A DNA stretch of 64,000 nucleotides from Streptomyces camelliae (GTDB lineage Bacteria > Actinomycetota > Actinomycetes > Streptomycetales > Streptomycetaceae). Below the pieces are notes generated by a model. That model worked only from the letters and a program-made list of their open reading frames with translations, was not told where the DNA came from and did not search any database. Shown here in pieces: positions 47,534-56,573 of this stretch (position 1 is the first letter of the stretch; each line of letters opens with the position of its first letter). A program made the position numbers and the translations under genes. Where the stretch lies: contig NZ_CP115300.1 of the NCBI RefSeq assembly GCF_027625935.1, positions 8,990,001 through 9,054,000 of the forward strand. The letters run 5' to 3'.

Positions 47534-48058
47534 ATGAAGTCGTTGATCACTGCCGTGCGTGACCAGGACGAGGCAGCCCGTTTCCTGGCGTGGCCGGGCG
47601 ATTTCGACCTGGACCGAGGCAACCACGGCGAAGAAGTCCATCTCGCCTCGGGCGCCGCGCTGGAGGGATTCGCCGGTGACGGAGCCGGTGGCACCTTCTT
47701 CTTCTGTGGTGAAGGTGGCGAGGATCGGCCCGTTCTGTACGCGGACTCCGAAGGGCGTGCGGCACTGATCGCGGTGGGCTTGCCCGAACTCCTGCAGCTT
47801 TTGCTGGTCGCCCCGTGGTGGCGTGACTGCCAAACATTCACCGTGGAGGAAAGCCGCAAGCTCGCGGCCGAGTACATGGAGCACATGCCAGACCTCGTCG
47901 CCCGACGAGACCATGCCGCCGCGACCCTCGGCCTTGCCCTCCCTGCTGAAGGGGACGCTTTGACCCGCCTGCGGGACGTAGCGCTAGGTACAGGCAAGGA
48001 CTTCGTCCTCATCTTCACGCCGGAAGGCGAGCCCTATGAGCCTCTATTCGAGGGCTGA
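47534..48058 (+). CDS. Conserved hypothetical protein (SUKH-like appearance)
   Basis: I do not recognise this 174-residue acidic protein with confidence. It has no signal peptide or membrane span. The central GGTFFFCGEGGEDRPVLYAD and a following helical part (LPELLQLLLVAPWWRDC) recall small SUKH/SMI1-like immunity or regulatory proteins. Start ATG 47534 was chosen because the family-like part begins at MKSLITAVRD; the ribosome-binding site is weak. Confidence 0.55.
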   Translation: MKSLITAVRDQDEAARFLAWPGDFDLDRGNHGEEVHLASGAALEGFAGDGAGGTFFFCGEGGEDRPVLYADSEGRAALIAVGLPELLQLLLVAPWWRDCQTFTVEESRKLAAEYMEHMPDLVARRDHAAATLGLALPAEGDALTRLRDVALGTGKDFVLIFTPEGEPYEPLFEG

Positions 48059-48133
48059 GCCGCGTCATGGTGCCAGGCGGCAGGATCCGTTCACGGTGAT
48101 CAGCCTGCGGTAACGATGCTGTGGCCCCCGCCG

Positions 48134-48697
48134 TCACGCGGTGGTCGGCTGCGCCTCTGTACGGCCGCACGCCAGAGGTGCCAGGCCATTCGACGCCAGA
48201 ATCACGGCTCCTCGCTCACCTGGACGGACCAGGCTTTGTTCCAGCCCGCGCCGGACTGGGAGGCGTGGCTCGTGCTCCTGGAACACGTTCCATAGCCGGT
48301 AGAGGCAGTAGAGGGCGTCGGTGCGCAGCAGGTGGGCGTTGTGGACGATGACTGCCGCCCGGCGGCGTCTTGCGAGTGCTTCCTCGATCGTGTCCTGCGG
48401 CCTTGCCGCTTGGCGGGGACGGGGCACTGTGGGGACGAGCTGGTCGTACAGCGAGGCGAGGAGGGCGGGAAGGGCACCGGGGGCGGTGCCGACTACGACG
48501 ACCGGTTCGGCTTGAGCGTGCTGCAGCGCGGCCTGGACCTCGGCTTCGGCCTGGACGCCGTCGGGAGCGATGACACGCATCAGCGCGCACGCATGCAGAA
48601 CGTATCCAAGGTTCTCGTATGGCACGGCGAACGCCTCGTGCAACACGGCCTCGTTCACCGGCACCTCCAGGGCAGTGACCGCATCTGGGTAGTGCAC
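48134..48697 (-). CDS. Degenerate AAA-type ATPase-like protein
   Basis: A 187-codon frame. RRRAAVIVHNAHLLRTDALY followed by LYRLWNVFQ resembles the Walker B region of TniB-like ATPases. Where the Walker B acidic residue is expected there is Asn (VHNAHLL), and where a P-loop should occur the sequence reads VVVVGTAPGALPALLA without GK[ST]. The end (RRGLEQSLVRP) looks frame-disturbed. It is probably a decayed transposition or plasmid-associated ATPase; a non-ATPase protein is possible. Confidence 0.4.
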   Translation of the reverse strand: MHYPDAVTALEVPVNEAVLHEAFAVPYENLGYVLHACALMRVIAPDGVQAEAEVQAALQHAQAEPVVVVGTAPGALPALLASLYDQLVPTVPRPRQAARPQDTIEEALARRRRAAVIVHNAHLLRTDALYCLYRLWNVFQEHEPRLPVRRGLEQSLVRPGERGAVILASNGLAPLACGRTEAQPTTA

Positions 48698-48719
48698 CCA
48701 CGCGCGAGGTGGACGACCA

Positions 48720-49070
48720 GCTCGGCGGACGGCGCCTCCACCGGGTCGGTGTCTCCAGCTGGGCGCCCACGCGTTCGCCGTCGACGGTCAGCAGCAGATG
48801 CGAGGCGCCCTCCCGGGCACCCTCGCGCGGTTCCGGCTGCCGGGCCAGGCCGACACCCGGTACTTCGGCACCGAAGACGAGACCGAACGTGTCCGGCAGC
48901 TGCTGCAGCGCCTGGCCCGGTCGCCGGGCCTGGCTGCTGCCCGTCCTGCATCCGGCCCCTGCCCGAATTCACCGGCCGGCCCCGAAAGTTCTGCAGCACC
49001 CGCTGCCGCGACCGCGCCCGGGTCCTCCGCCGCCGCGGGCTGCTGCCCGGCGGCCGCGTGCAACAGCGCG
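48720..49070 (+). pseudogene. Cys-rich zinc-ribbon protein remnant
   Basis: One frame reads FRLPGQADTRYFGTEDETER and VRQLLQRLAR. A second frame from 48935 reads CCPSCIRPLPEFTGRPRKFC and STRCRDRARVLRRR, a C-P-x-C plus FC-x3-C zinc-ribbon pattern. A frameshift joins them near 48925. A related cysteine motif is found at 58484-58711. Confidence 0.4.
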
Positions 49071-49089
49071 AACCCGAGCCGGGCCGCCC

Positions 49090-49200
49090 CGGACTTGTTC
49101 CGCACCCGCTTCATGTCGTCTTCGAGTAGCGTCGAGACCTCGATCAGGTCCTCCCGCTCCCAGTCGTGCCGCACCCGTACTCCTCCACACCGCCCGAGAT
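49090..49200 (-). mobile_element. Tn3-family transposase N-terminal fragment
   Basis: The minus strand encodes VRHDWEREDLIEVSTLLEDD followed by MKRVRNKSGAARLGFALL, the beginning of the DUF4158 domain of Tn3-type transposases. Only about 35 residues remain. Confidence 0.65.
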
Positions 49201-49483
49201 CAGTCGTTGGGCCCAACGGGACGCCCGGGCGAGGGGAAACGACGACCAGAGCAGTTACGTAGCGCCACATGTCCGTTTGCCGTAGCTATATGAGAGCAAC
49301 GAGAGCCACGGGCACGGACCGACCTGGTCCGACCGTGCGGAGCGGCGGCCCTCTGTGGCCCGGCGGGGCCGCCAAGCAGCTCCAGGACGCGGCGCTGCGC
49401 GGCCCGGGCAGCGCCCGGGTGCCGGATAACGGCAAGCAAGGCCCGAGGGCGAGGCCCCAGCCAAGGTGGCGGCCGCGGCGACC

Positions 49484-50407
49484 CTACTCCGCTGACGTGT
49501 GCGCCGTGCGCCCCGCGCGAAGGCGCTGGGTGAGGAAAAGAGCCGCGCGGTCCAGTGCCTCGTCTGCCTCGTCCAGAACGCCTGCGAACGACTGGAACAC
49601 GTGCGGCACGTCGGCGGTGATGTCCAGAATGACGTCCACTCCGACTGCCCTCGCATGCGCGGCAAGGCGCGTGGAGTCGTCCAGCAGGATCTCGTTCGTG
49701 CCCACCTGGATCAGTATTGGGGGGAAGCCGGTCAGGTCGGCGAGGACGGCCGGGCTGAGCAGCGGCTGGTGGGGGTCGGCTCCGGCGAGGTACATGGCCC
49801 CGGTGTGCTCGACGGCCTTTCGGGTGAAGATCGGGTCGATGCCTTCCTTGGTGACCATGCTCTCGCCCGTGCGTGTGGCGTCGAGGCCCGGGGAGAACGC
49901 CACCAAGGCGGCGGGCAGCGGGAGGCCCGCGTCACGGGCGGCGAGGCAGGTGGTGACGGTGAGGCCGCCGCCGGCGGAGTCGCCGGCGAACGCGATGGTC
50001 GACGGGTCTATGCCGCTGTCGAGGAGGGCGCGGTAGGCGCTCAGGGTGTCTTCGATCGCGGCCGGGTACGGGTGCTCGGGGGCAAGCCGGTAGTCCAGCG
50101 AGTGCGCCGTGAAGCCGGTCTTGGCCACGAGATGTCCGGTCAGCGACAGGGCGGTCTCGGGGGAGCCGAAAACGAAGCCGCCGCCGTGGAAGTACAGGAT
50201 CGTCCCGGCGCGAGGGCCGTCGTCCGGCTCGACACGCAGCGCGGGTCGGCCGCCGAGCGTCGTCTGCGTGGTGCGGATGTTGCCGGGCACGATCATCTGG
50301 GCCATGAGCGCCTTGAATCCGGTGCGGAGCGCTTCGACCGACGGGGGGCTCTCGGGCCGCGGCTGTCGCATCATCGCGTCGATCCGGGCGCGCTGTTCCT
50401 TGCTCAA
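49484..50407 (-). CDS. HSL-type alpha/beta hydrolase (esterase)
   Basis: A 307-residue hormone-sensitive-lipase-family esterase. It shows the oxyanion motif ILYFHGGGFVFG, the elbow FAGDSAGGGL, an Asp region in TNEILLDDS and a catalytic His in DVPHVFQSF. I chose TTG 50407 because AGGAG lies seven bases upstream; ATG 50437 has no ribosome-binding site. It is divergent from a MarR gene 43 bp away, which probably represses it. Confidence 0.85.
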   Translation of the reverse strand: MSKEQRARIDAMMRQPRPESPPSVEALRTGFKALMAQMIVPGNIRTTQTTLGGRPALRVEPDDGPRAGTILYFHGGGFVFGSPETALSLTGHLVAKTGFTAHSLDYRLAPEHPYPAAIEDTLSAYRALLDSGIDPSTIAFAGDSAGGGLTVTTCLAARDAGLPLPAALVAFSPGLDATRTGESMVTKEGIDPIFTRKAVEHTGAMYLAGADPHQPLLSPAVLADLTGFPPILIQVGTNEILLDDSTRLAAHARAVGVDVILDITADVPHVFQSFAGVLDEADEALDRAALFLTQRLRAGRTAHTSAE

Positions 50408-50422
50408 GGGTGTGCTCCTGCC

Positions 50423-50440
50423 GTAAGTAGATTCCATTAC
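50423..50440. promoter_or_regulatory. MarR operator candidate (imperfect palindrome)
   Basis: GTAAGTAGATTCCATTAC has matching GTAA/TTAC ends and lies in the 43-bp gap between the divergent esterase and MarR genes. Confidence 0.35.
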
Positions 50441-50450
50441 ACTATATGCC

Positions 50451-50927
50451 GTGGCAGCTAAATCAAGCGGTGGCGTGGTCGACCTACCGGGCTTCTTCGC
50501 CGATCTGGTCCGATGCGAGACGCGCCTGTACAACGCCCTCAATGACCGTCTCCGTGAGCGGCACGGGATCGTCACCTCGCAGTTCGAGTTCCTGCGCTTT
50601 CTGCGCGACCGCCCCGGGGCTCGCGTGGCGGACCTCGCCGCCGAGTTCGCCGTCGGCGTCGGGGCGACCAGCAAGGGCGTCGACCGCCTGGAGAAACAGG
50701 GATGGGTCGTCCGGCAGCCGAATCCATCCGATCGCCGGTCCTCACTGCTGGCCCTGACCGACGACGGCTCGCAGCTCGTCGAAGCGGCGGAGAAGACATT
50801 CGTCGATGGACTCGCCGCGCTGATCGGAGACACGCTCAACGATTCCTCGGCCACGGCCGCCGTCCGCGCCATCTCGAAGCTGCGCTCCGCGCTCGAACGC
50901 AACCAGATCGGCACGCCCGCAGGCTGA
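50451..50927 (+). CDS. MarR family transcriptional regulator
   Basis: A 158-residue winged-helix regulator. The DNA-binding part contains ARVADLAAEFAVGVGATSKG and the wing PNPSDRRSSLLALTDDG. GTG 50451 is the start. It is divergent from the esterase and should autoregulate through the short shared promoter region. Confidence 0.85.
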   Translation: MAAKSSGGVVDLPGFFADLVRCETRLYNALNDRLRERHGIVTSQFEFLRFLRDRPGARVADLAAEFAVGVGATSKGVDRLEKQGWVVRQPNPSDRRSSLLALTDDGSQLVEAAEKTFVDGLAALIGDTLNDSSATAAVRAISKLRSALERNQIGTPAG

Positions 50928-51119
50928 CGGACATCGCCCCGGTCCCGGGCGTGCGGCGGCACCCGGCCTGCACCGGCACAACGAACGGCTCAACGGGTCG
51001 GGTGCGCGGGCTGTCTGCGTGGGCCGGATGTCGTAGACGGCGAGTGATCGCCACTCATCGGGAGACGCCGACCTGCCCTTGTTGAGGGCTGGTTCCTGGG
51101 TTGCGGTTGGGTTGCTCAG

Positions 51120-51260
51120 GTGGTCACGCTTGGTCGCTGCCGGGGCAGTTGGGCGTGCCGCACCGCGTAGCCGGAAGGACCCCAGCCGCGTTCGGCGTTC
51201 AGGAGCACCATACCGACGTTGAGGATTCCGGTGAGACCGAGTTCGCAGATGGCACGGGCG
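51120..51260 (-). pseudogene. MFS transporter fragment
   Basis: The minus strand gives ICELGLTGILNVGMVLLNAE followed by RGWGPSGYAV, one membrane-span pair of an MFS protein. It lies directly behind the ArsR-type remnant, a common gene pairing. Both ends are missing. Confidence 0.4.
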
Positions 51261-51781
51261 GCAGCGAAAACCGTAGAGGTGCACGGACACGCGCTCGCGG
51301 TCCTCGGAGCCCTCGGCCCCTTGGCGGGCTTGCCGCGCTCCCGCCGGCGTCGGGCCGGCTGCTCAATTTCGTCGCTCATCTCGGCGGTTCGGCCGGTGTG
51401 AGTTCGAGCAGCCACTCGGAGCTGAAGGCCGCGGTCCACGCCTTGCCCCAGGCGGACTTCTGGTCGAGATACGTGCGGTACTGGGCGAGGGGGTGTCGAG
51501 GATGCCGCGGGGCATGGCGCCCACCGCGGCAGTGCCCTCGGGCGTGTCCGCGAAGTCCGAGTCGTGGAAGCCCAGCTCTCTTCGGATGCCACCTGCCACC
51601 AGCGATTGCGGCCGTCGATGCCCCGGCCGCTCGCCTGCGTCACGAAGCCGTGCTCGGCCGGCTTGCGCAAGTGGCAGCTGACCAGCGCGGGCGTCTCGTC
51701 GACATGCTCGACGAGCTGAGAGGCGGTCGCGGCGCCCGCGGCGTACAGCAGCCGGTACAGCTGCATCGGCAGCGGCTTCAT
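51225..51781 (-). pseudogene. ArsR-type winged-helix regulator, truncated and frameshifted
   Basis: MQLYRLLYAAGAATASQLVE, then ETPALVSCHLRKPAEHGFV and GIDGRNRWWQV form the winged helix. Another frame continues ELGFHDSDFADTPEGTAAVG and GILDTPS, then AEMSDEIEQPARRRRERGKP and VSVHLYGF. At least two frameshifts are needed. The 5' end stops at 51781, where the IS481 element begins. Confidence 0.7.
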
Positions 51782-52335
51782 CGGACGTGATAGTTGGGGT
51801 GCAGGAAATCCCGACGAGATTGGTCTTGCTGGGGTCCGCCTACTTCGCGGAGGCTCCGAGCCGGTGGGGCACACGAAAAGAGCGGCGAAGCTGGGCTGCC
51901 GCTGAGCGGGCAGCCGGTGAACGCACAGCCGAGCACCGGTACCGGGCTGTGCTCCAGGTGCTGGACGGGGCGCCGATCGCGCAGGTGGCCCGCCAGTTCG
52001 GTGCGTCGAGGCAGTCGGTGTACACCTGGGTCGAGCGGTACCACGCCGGCGGGCTGGACGCTCTGGTGGATAAGTCGCGCCGACCGCACGTCTCGCCGCA
52101 CCAGGTGTCCGCCGAGGTCGAGGCCCTGGTCTGCGAACTGCGCCGTTCCTACCCCCGCTGGCGCGCCCGACGGATCGTCCACGAGCTGGGCCGGCGCGGG
52201 CTGGTGCCGGTGCCCGGCCGGTCCACGGTGCACCGGATCCTGACCCATCACGGACTGATCAACCACCAAGAGCAAAACCATCGTCGTGTCTACCGTCGCT
52301 GGCAGCGCGACGCCCCGATGCAGCTGTGGCAGCTA
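51782..52335 (+). mobile_element. IS481-family element, 3'-truncated
   Basis: The left end lies near 51782, cutting the ArsR-type gene. The transposase frame 51787-52332 gives HRYRAVLQVLDGAPIAQVAR, GASRQSVYTWVERYHAGGLD and STVHRILTHHGLI. It stops at PMQLWQ, where the IS5 element at 52336 begins. The DDE domain is not found beyond that IS5 element, so the loss was not a simple insertion. Confidence 0.75.
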
Positions 52336-53358
52336 GGCCGTTTCTGATGGCTCTTGCTGGGCTGGGTGGATCAGCTCTTGGGCTGGGCAGGTGCGTGTCA
52401 TGGTGCGGCGGCATGAGCTCACGGACGCGCAGTGGCAGAAGATCGAGCCGTTACTGCCCGCGAACGGCAAGCCTGGCGGGCAGTGGTCCGATCACCGCAA
52501 AGTGATCAACGGAGTGCTGTTCCGGGCCCGTACGGGGGTGCCCTGGCCGGACCTGCCTGAGCGGTACGGCCCCTGGCAGACCATCTATGAACGGCATCGC
52601 CGCTGGTCGGCGGATGGAACATGGCGGCAGATCCTGGCCGAGTTACAGATCGAGGTCGACGCCGCCGATCCCGACGGGGCACTGGCCAAGGCGGTAGAAG
52701 CGCAGAGCGCGCAACGCAGGCGCGAATGGGCCGTGAACATCGACTCCACCTCCTGCCGGGCACATCAGCATGCGGCCGTGGCCCGGCGCCGGCCGCCACG
52801 CGACTACCCGCAAAAGGGGGCGGTGCGCGTGTGGAAGCCGATGGGCGGGAGGCACTGGGACGCTCACGGGGCGGACTGACCAGCAGAATCCACCTGCTGT
52901 CAGATGATCGGGCCCGCCCGCTGACCTGGCTGACCACGCCGGGTCAACGGGGCGACAGCCCCATGTTCGTACCTGTCCTGGAGGGCTTACGGATCCGACG
53001 GCGCGGACCGGGACGGCCACGCAGCCGTCCCGATCGCGTCCGCGGCGACAAGGCGTACTCCAGCCGCGACAACCGCAGCTATCTGCGACGACGGGGCATC
53101 AAGGCGACCATCTCCCAGCCCGATGACCAGCGAGCCAGCCGCAAGCGCAAGGGCCAGGCAGGCGGGCGCCCACCTGCCTTCGACAAGGGCCAGTACCGCC
53201 GCCGCAGTGCCGTCGAACGGTGCGTCAGCAAGTGGAAGCAGTACCGGGCGGTGGCCAGCCGGTACGACAAGCGCGACTACATCTTCAACGGCACCCTGGC
53301 CGTCGCAGCAATCGTCATCTGGCTCCGCGACATCGTCCAAGAGCCATCAGAAACGGCC
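52336..53358 (+). mobile_element. IS5-family element with perfect 21-bp inverted repeats
   Basis: The ends (52336-52356 and 53338-53358) are perfect inverted repeats beginning GGCCGTTTCTG and are flanked by TA on both sides. Together with the flanks they read CTAG. The transposase is in two overlapping frames joined by a slippery heptamer. The stop codon of the second frame uses TAG outside the element. Confidence 0.85.
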
Positions 53359-53361
53359 TAG
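52391..53361 (+). CDS. IS5 transposase OrfAB (probable -1 frameshift)
   Basis: Frame A (52391-52879) carries LTDAQWQKIEPLLPANGKPG, RTGVPWPDLPERYGPWQTIY and the first DDE Asp in NIDSTSCRAHQHA. Frame B carries REALGRSRGGLTSRIHLLSD, the second Asp in RGDKAYSSRDN and Glu in AVERCVSKWKQYRA. The heptamer A AAG GGG at 52813-52819 is in phase with frame A and shifts to frame B by -1. The fusion would be about 323 residues, normal for the family. Confidence 0.8.
52813..52819 (+). promoter_or_regulatory. -1 ribosomal frameshift heptamer
   Basis: A_AAG_GGG fits the canonical X_XXY_YYZ form. Codons in frame A are CAA AAG GGG, so simultaneous slippage puts ribosomes into the frame carrying the rest of the transposase. 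Confidence 0.65.
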
Positions 53362-53747
53362 TCCAGGATGCCGAGGGCGGTGTCCGGCCGGCAGTGGGGG
53401 CATGCCGACACCTGACCGCGCAGCGCGTCGAGTGCCTGCTGCCGGGTCGCCGGGCGCCACCGTCCGCTCTTGGCGGCTGCCCAGCAGCCCCCTACGTGTA
53501 CGGCGTCGATGTTGCTGCGGTTAAGCCCGTACTGGATCAGCCACTCCGGTTCCGGCGGCTGGCGTTCCTCGCCCTGCCGCCGCTCGCGCTCGCGTCGTTC
53601 TTCGTCGGCGATCCACTGGTCGATCAGGGCCAGCTGCCGAGCGGTCTGCTGCTCAACGACGCGGCGGGCGAACCGCAGCATGTCCAGACGCGACGGCTGG
53701 TTCACCTGCCCGCTGTCCTGTGACAGCGAACCTTGAGTTTGTGCCAT
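53358..53747 (-). CDS. DUF6233 family protein
   Basis: A 129-residue protein. PEWLIQYGLNRSNIDAVHVG, GGCWAAAKSGR and ACPHCRPDTALGILD match the streptomycete DUF6233 pattern, including the C-x2-C pair at the end. An acidic/basic helical N-terminal half precedes it. Function is unknown. Its stop overlaps the right border of the IS5 element. Confidence 0.8.
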   Translation of the reverse strand: MAQTQGSLSQDSGQVNQPSRLDMLRFARRVVEQQTARQLALIDQWIADEERRERERRQGEERQPPEPEWLIQYGLNRSNIDAVHVGGCWAAAKSGRWRPATRQQALDALRGQVSACPHCRPDTALGILD

Positions 53748-53766
53748 CGGAGGTTGAGTGAGCCTG

Positions 53767-54087
53767 CTACTGGCTGGAGCGAGGCATCCGGACGACCGCG
53801 GTCCCTCCGTTCAGATCGATCGTTGTCTTGTTCGGCGGAGCGCCGTCATCCTCGTTGTCCGGCAGGACCAGTGCCGACTGCCGCTCCTTCAGCTCGTTCT
53901 GCTTGCCCGGCGAGAGACTCGCGTGCAGCTGCTCGAACCCGGTCGCTGATATCTGGCCCTGACGTGCGCTGTTCCGCCATGGCAGCATCCCGGCCCGTCC
54001 CGCGCGCAACAGCAGCTGGTCAACAAAGGCCAGCAAGGTCAGCACGATGACGAGCCCGGGAAGGGTCATGAAGAAGACAAATTCCAT
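53767..54087 (-). CDS. DUF6191 family membrane protein
   Basis: A 106-residue protein with one N-terminal membrane span (FMTLPGLVIVLTLLAFVDQL) and a cytoplasmic tail with SATGFEQLHASLSPGKQNEL, the conserved core of streptomycete DUF6191. Function is unknown. The start ATG 54087 has only a weak ribosome-binding site. It follows no obvious operon partner. Confidence 0.8.
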   Translation of the reverse strand: MEFVFFMTLPGLVIVLTLLAFVDQLLLRAGRAGMLPWRNSARQGQISATGFEQLHASLSPGKQNELKERQSALVLPDNEDDGAPPNKTTIDLNGGTAVVRMPRSSQ

Positions 54088-54356
54088 GCCCTGAGTATCC
54101 GGGCCACAGTCTCCCGGCGCTCAGACTTCCCTACGTTGTCTTCGGGACCGGGCGAGCCCTTCGTATGGTTGGCCCACCCAGGGGCGTCGGGTGTGGCTTT
54201 CAATCTTCTGCCGCTTGTGGCTTCCATCGATTGGCCGCCCGACGCCCCACGACGACTCGGCTGCCAATTAGGAATTGCGAATGATCGCTCCGTAGGGAAT
54301 CGACAGCGAGGTCGTCCGTCGGGAGGCACCAACACACCCCACCGCACGGAGGCACC

Positions 54357-54960
54357 ATGGCCGCGATCTGGGCCGGCATCGACGCAGGAAAGACCCACCA
54401 CCACTGCGTCGCGGTCGACGAGGCCGGTCGTCGGCTACTGTCGCGACGCGTCGGCAGCCGACGAGCCGGAACTGCTCGAACTTCTTGCCGACGTCCTGAC
54501 CCTGGGCGACGAGGTGACCTTGGGCATCGACCTGGCCGATGGCGGAGCCGCCCTGGCCATTGCGATCCTGCTCACCCACGACCAGGCGGTGCACTACATC
54601 TCCGGCCGAACCATCCACCGCGCCTCCGAGAGTTACCGCGGTGAAGGCGAAACCGACGCCAAGGACGCCGCGGTCATCGCCGACCAGGTCCGCGTCCGAC
54701 GGGACCTGCACCCCATACGCACCGACGACGAGACCGTCATCGACCTCAAGATTCTCACCGGCCGCCGTATGGATCTGGTCGCCGACCGAACCCGCACCGT
54801 CATCCGGCTCCACGCCCAGCTCACCGGTATCTTCCCCGGCCTGGAACGCATGCTGGACCTCACGCACAAAGGAAGTGACGGCCCTCAACCAGCAGGTCGC
54901 CGATCTCGAACGCCGGTGTGGTCCAGGACGAGTATCACGACTACGTGATAGCCGGACGGC
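54357..54960 (+). mobile_element. IS110-family transposase, N-terminal half only
   Basis: ATG 54357 starts AAIWAGIDAGKTHHHCVAVD, the DEDD RuvC-like domain. A frameshift near 54455 leads to EVTLGIDLADGGAALAIAIL, YRGEGETDAKDAAVIADQVR and LKILTGRRMDLVADRTRTVI. Similarity ends after FPGLERMLDLT; the C-terminal serine domain is missing. A short unrelated string (KEVTALNQQVADLER) follows. Confidence 0.8.
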
Positions 54961-55089
54961 CACCAGACAGCTCACCAGATGGGCATCCATGGCCGGTGCC
55001 GCCGTTCAGCTCCTGACGATCAAGCCGGATCACCGAACTGCGGCCAGAGCCATTTTCACAGAGCGCATGCCGCTCTCACCCGCTGGCCG

Positions 55090-55899
55090 TCAGTCTGACA
55101 AGGGCAGAGTACCCGCGGTGAGGAAGAACGTGACGGCGTAGGTAAAGCGACCTGCGCGCGCGGCGTCGTCGAACTGGACCACGAACCGGTCCGCGTCCAT
55201 GGGGTCGAGGTGGCCCCGGGCTGCGGCAGTGTGCGCCCAGGTGCGCAGGCCCATGACGTTGTCGACCGTTGACGGGTCACGCACGACCAGAGTCCGGGCT
55301 TCCACCGTGATGTCGTGGATGCCGCGGGCCGCGAGCAGTCCGGCGTGCCGGTGGGCCAGCGAGCCGTTGCGCAGACCCACGTCGGTCCTGAAGCGCAGCA
55401 CCCGGCGGGCGAGCTCCTGGTCGTCAATGTCGAGTACCTGGGTGTCATAGTCCGGGTCTGCCAAGGCGACCCGGCCGCCGGGGCGGACCACCCGCAGCAA
55501 TTCGTCCAGCACCCAGGCGGGTTCGGCGACATGCTGCAGGACCCGGTCAGCCCAGGCGCCGTCGAACCGACCCGCCGCGAACGGCAGCCGGTGCCCGTCT
55601 GCGACAGCGGCACGTGGCAGTCCTCGATCCCGTGCCTGCGTGATCATCGTCAAGGAGCTGTCGACCGCCACGACCTCGGCCCCACAGCGCGAGCGCAGGG
55701 CCACGGCTGCATCCCCGGTACCCGCTCCGACCTCAAGGAACAGTCCGCCAGGCTCGGCATGCAGGAACTCTTGCAATCGCTGCTTGTAAGCGGCGTAGAA
55801 CGGCTCCGCATTCAACCGGTCCAGGACCTGAACCCAGGCGGCGGGCCGGGGCTGCGTATCCACCGACGTGAATCCGTGAGCAACACCTTGATCGTTCAT
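55090..55899 (-). CDS. SAM-dependent methyltransferase
   Basis: A 269-residue class I methyltransferase of the Methyltransf_11 type. SAM-binding motif I is LFLEVGAGTGDAAVAL, with an acidic residue after VVAVDSS; the later motifs RFDGAWADRVLQHV and RVVRPGGRVALADPD are also present. The substrate is unknown. ATG 55899 is the start, with a weak ribosome-binding site. The gene stands alone between an IS110 remnant and gene-poor DNA. Confidence 0.85.
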   Translation of the reverse strand: MNDQGVAHGFTSVDTQPRPAAWVQVLDRLNAEPFYAAYKQRLQEFLHAEPGGLFLEVGAGTGDAAVALRSRCGAEVVAVDSSLTMITQARDRGLPRAAVADGHRLPFAAGRFDGAWADRVLQHVAEPAWVLDELLRVVRPGGRVALADPDYDTQVLDIDDQELARRVLRFRTDVGLRNGSLAHRHAGLLAARGIHDITVEARTLVVRDPSTVDNVMGLRTWAHTAAARGHLDPMDADRFVVQFDDAARAGRFTYAVTFFLTAGTLPLSD

Positions 55900-56520
55900 G
55901 GGAGCACGCTAGACGTGCCAACCAAGCCGGTGAGCCCTTCCAGACAGAACTGGCCCTCCCGGCCTGCGGCCTCGGTTGTCAGCGGTACCCGAGTGCGGCA
56001 GGTGCCCCTGGAGCCCGTGTCTCACGGCTCATGGAGCAAGGCAGCTGTACGTGCGTGGCTTGCCTGCCGCTGACAGCACTCAGCGCGTGGCACGGCGGCT
56101 GAGACGTGGAGGTGTGCCTGGCCGTGCCTCGGCCGCCGTCAGCTCAGCGGTGGGGCCGTGGATCCGGTGGCGCCCTCGGGGATACCTGGCGTGTTTGCGG
56201 ACGTGGCCGGCAGGCCGGGGCGGTCGGCGGTCGGCGGGCTCACCGGGGTGGCTGCCCGTGTCCTGGATCCCGGGCCGGCCTCCTGCCGAGCGGGTTCCGT
56301 CTTTTCTCACCCGTTCGGGGGCGGTGGAAACGCCGGGAGGGAAACGGATGACGAGGGCACGGTCGGATGTACCCGCGGCAGGCGTTCGGGGCGGATATCC
56401 CCAGGTGGATCGGCCGACGGGAGAAGGGGCGCCAGCCCGGGCACCAGGATGCGACGCCTGGTGTCCGGGCCGGTGGTGCGTGCATGGCGCGTGGGTTGTC
56501 AGACAATGGGGTTGGGGTGT
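55900..56520. other. Gene-poor region
   Basis: No reading frame here shows a recognisable protein pattern on either strand. The stretch separates the divergent-facing ends of the methyltransferase promoter and the secreted-protein terminator. Confidence 0.5.
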
Positions 56521-56547
56521 CCCCGGCCCGATTCCGGCGGGCCGGGG
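56521..56547 (-). terminator. Terminator of the secreted-protein gene
   Basis: CCCCGGCCCG (56521-56530) and CGGGCCGGGG (56538-56547) form a perfect 10-bp GC stem with a 7-base loop, starting 26 bp past the stop codon of the minus-strand gene. Confidence 0.65.
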
Positions 56548-56573
56548 CCCCGTGTGGTGCTGTGGGCTTCGGG

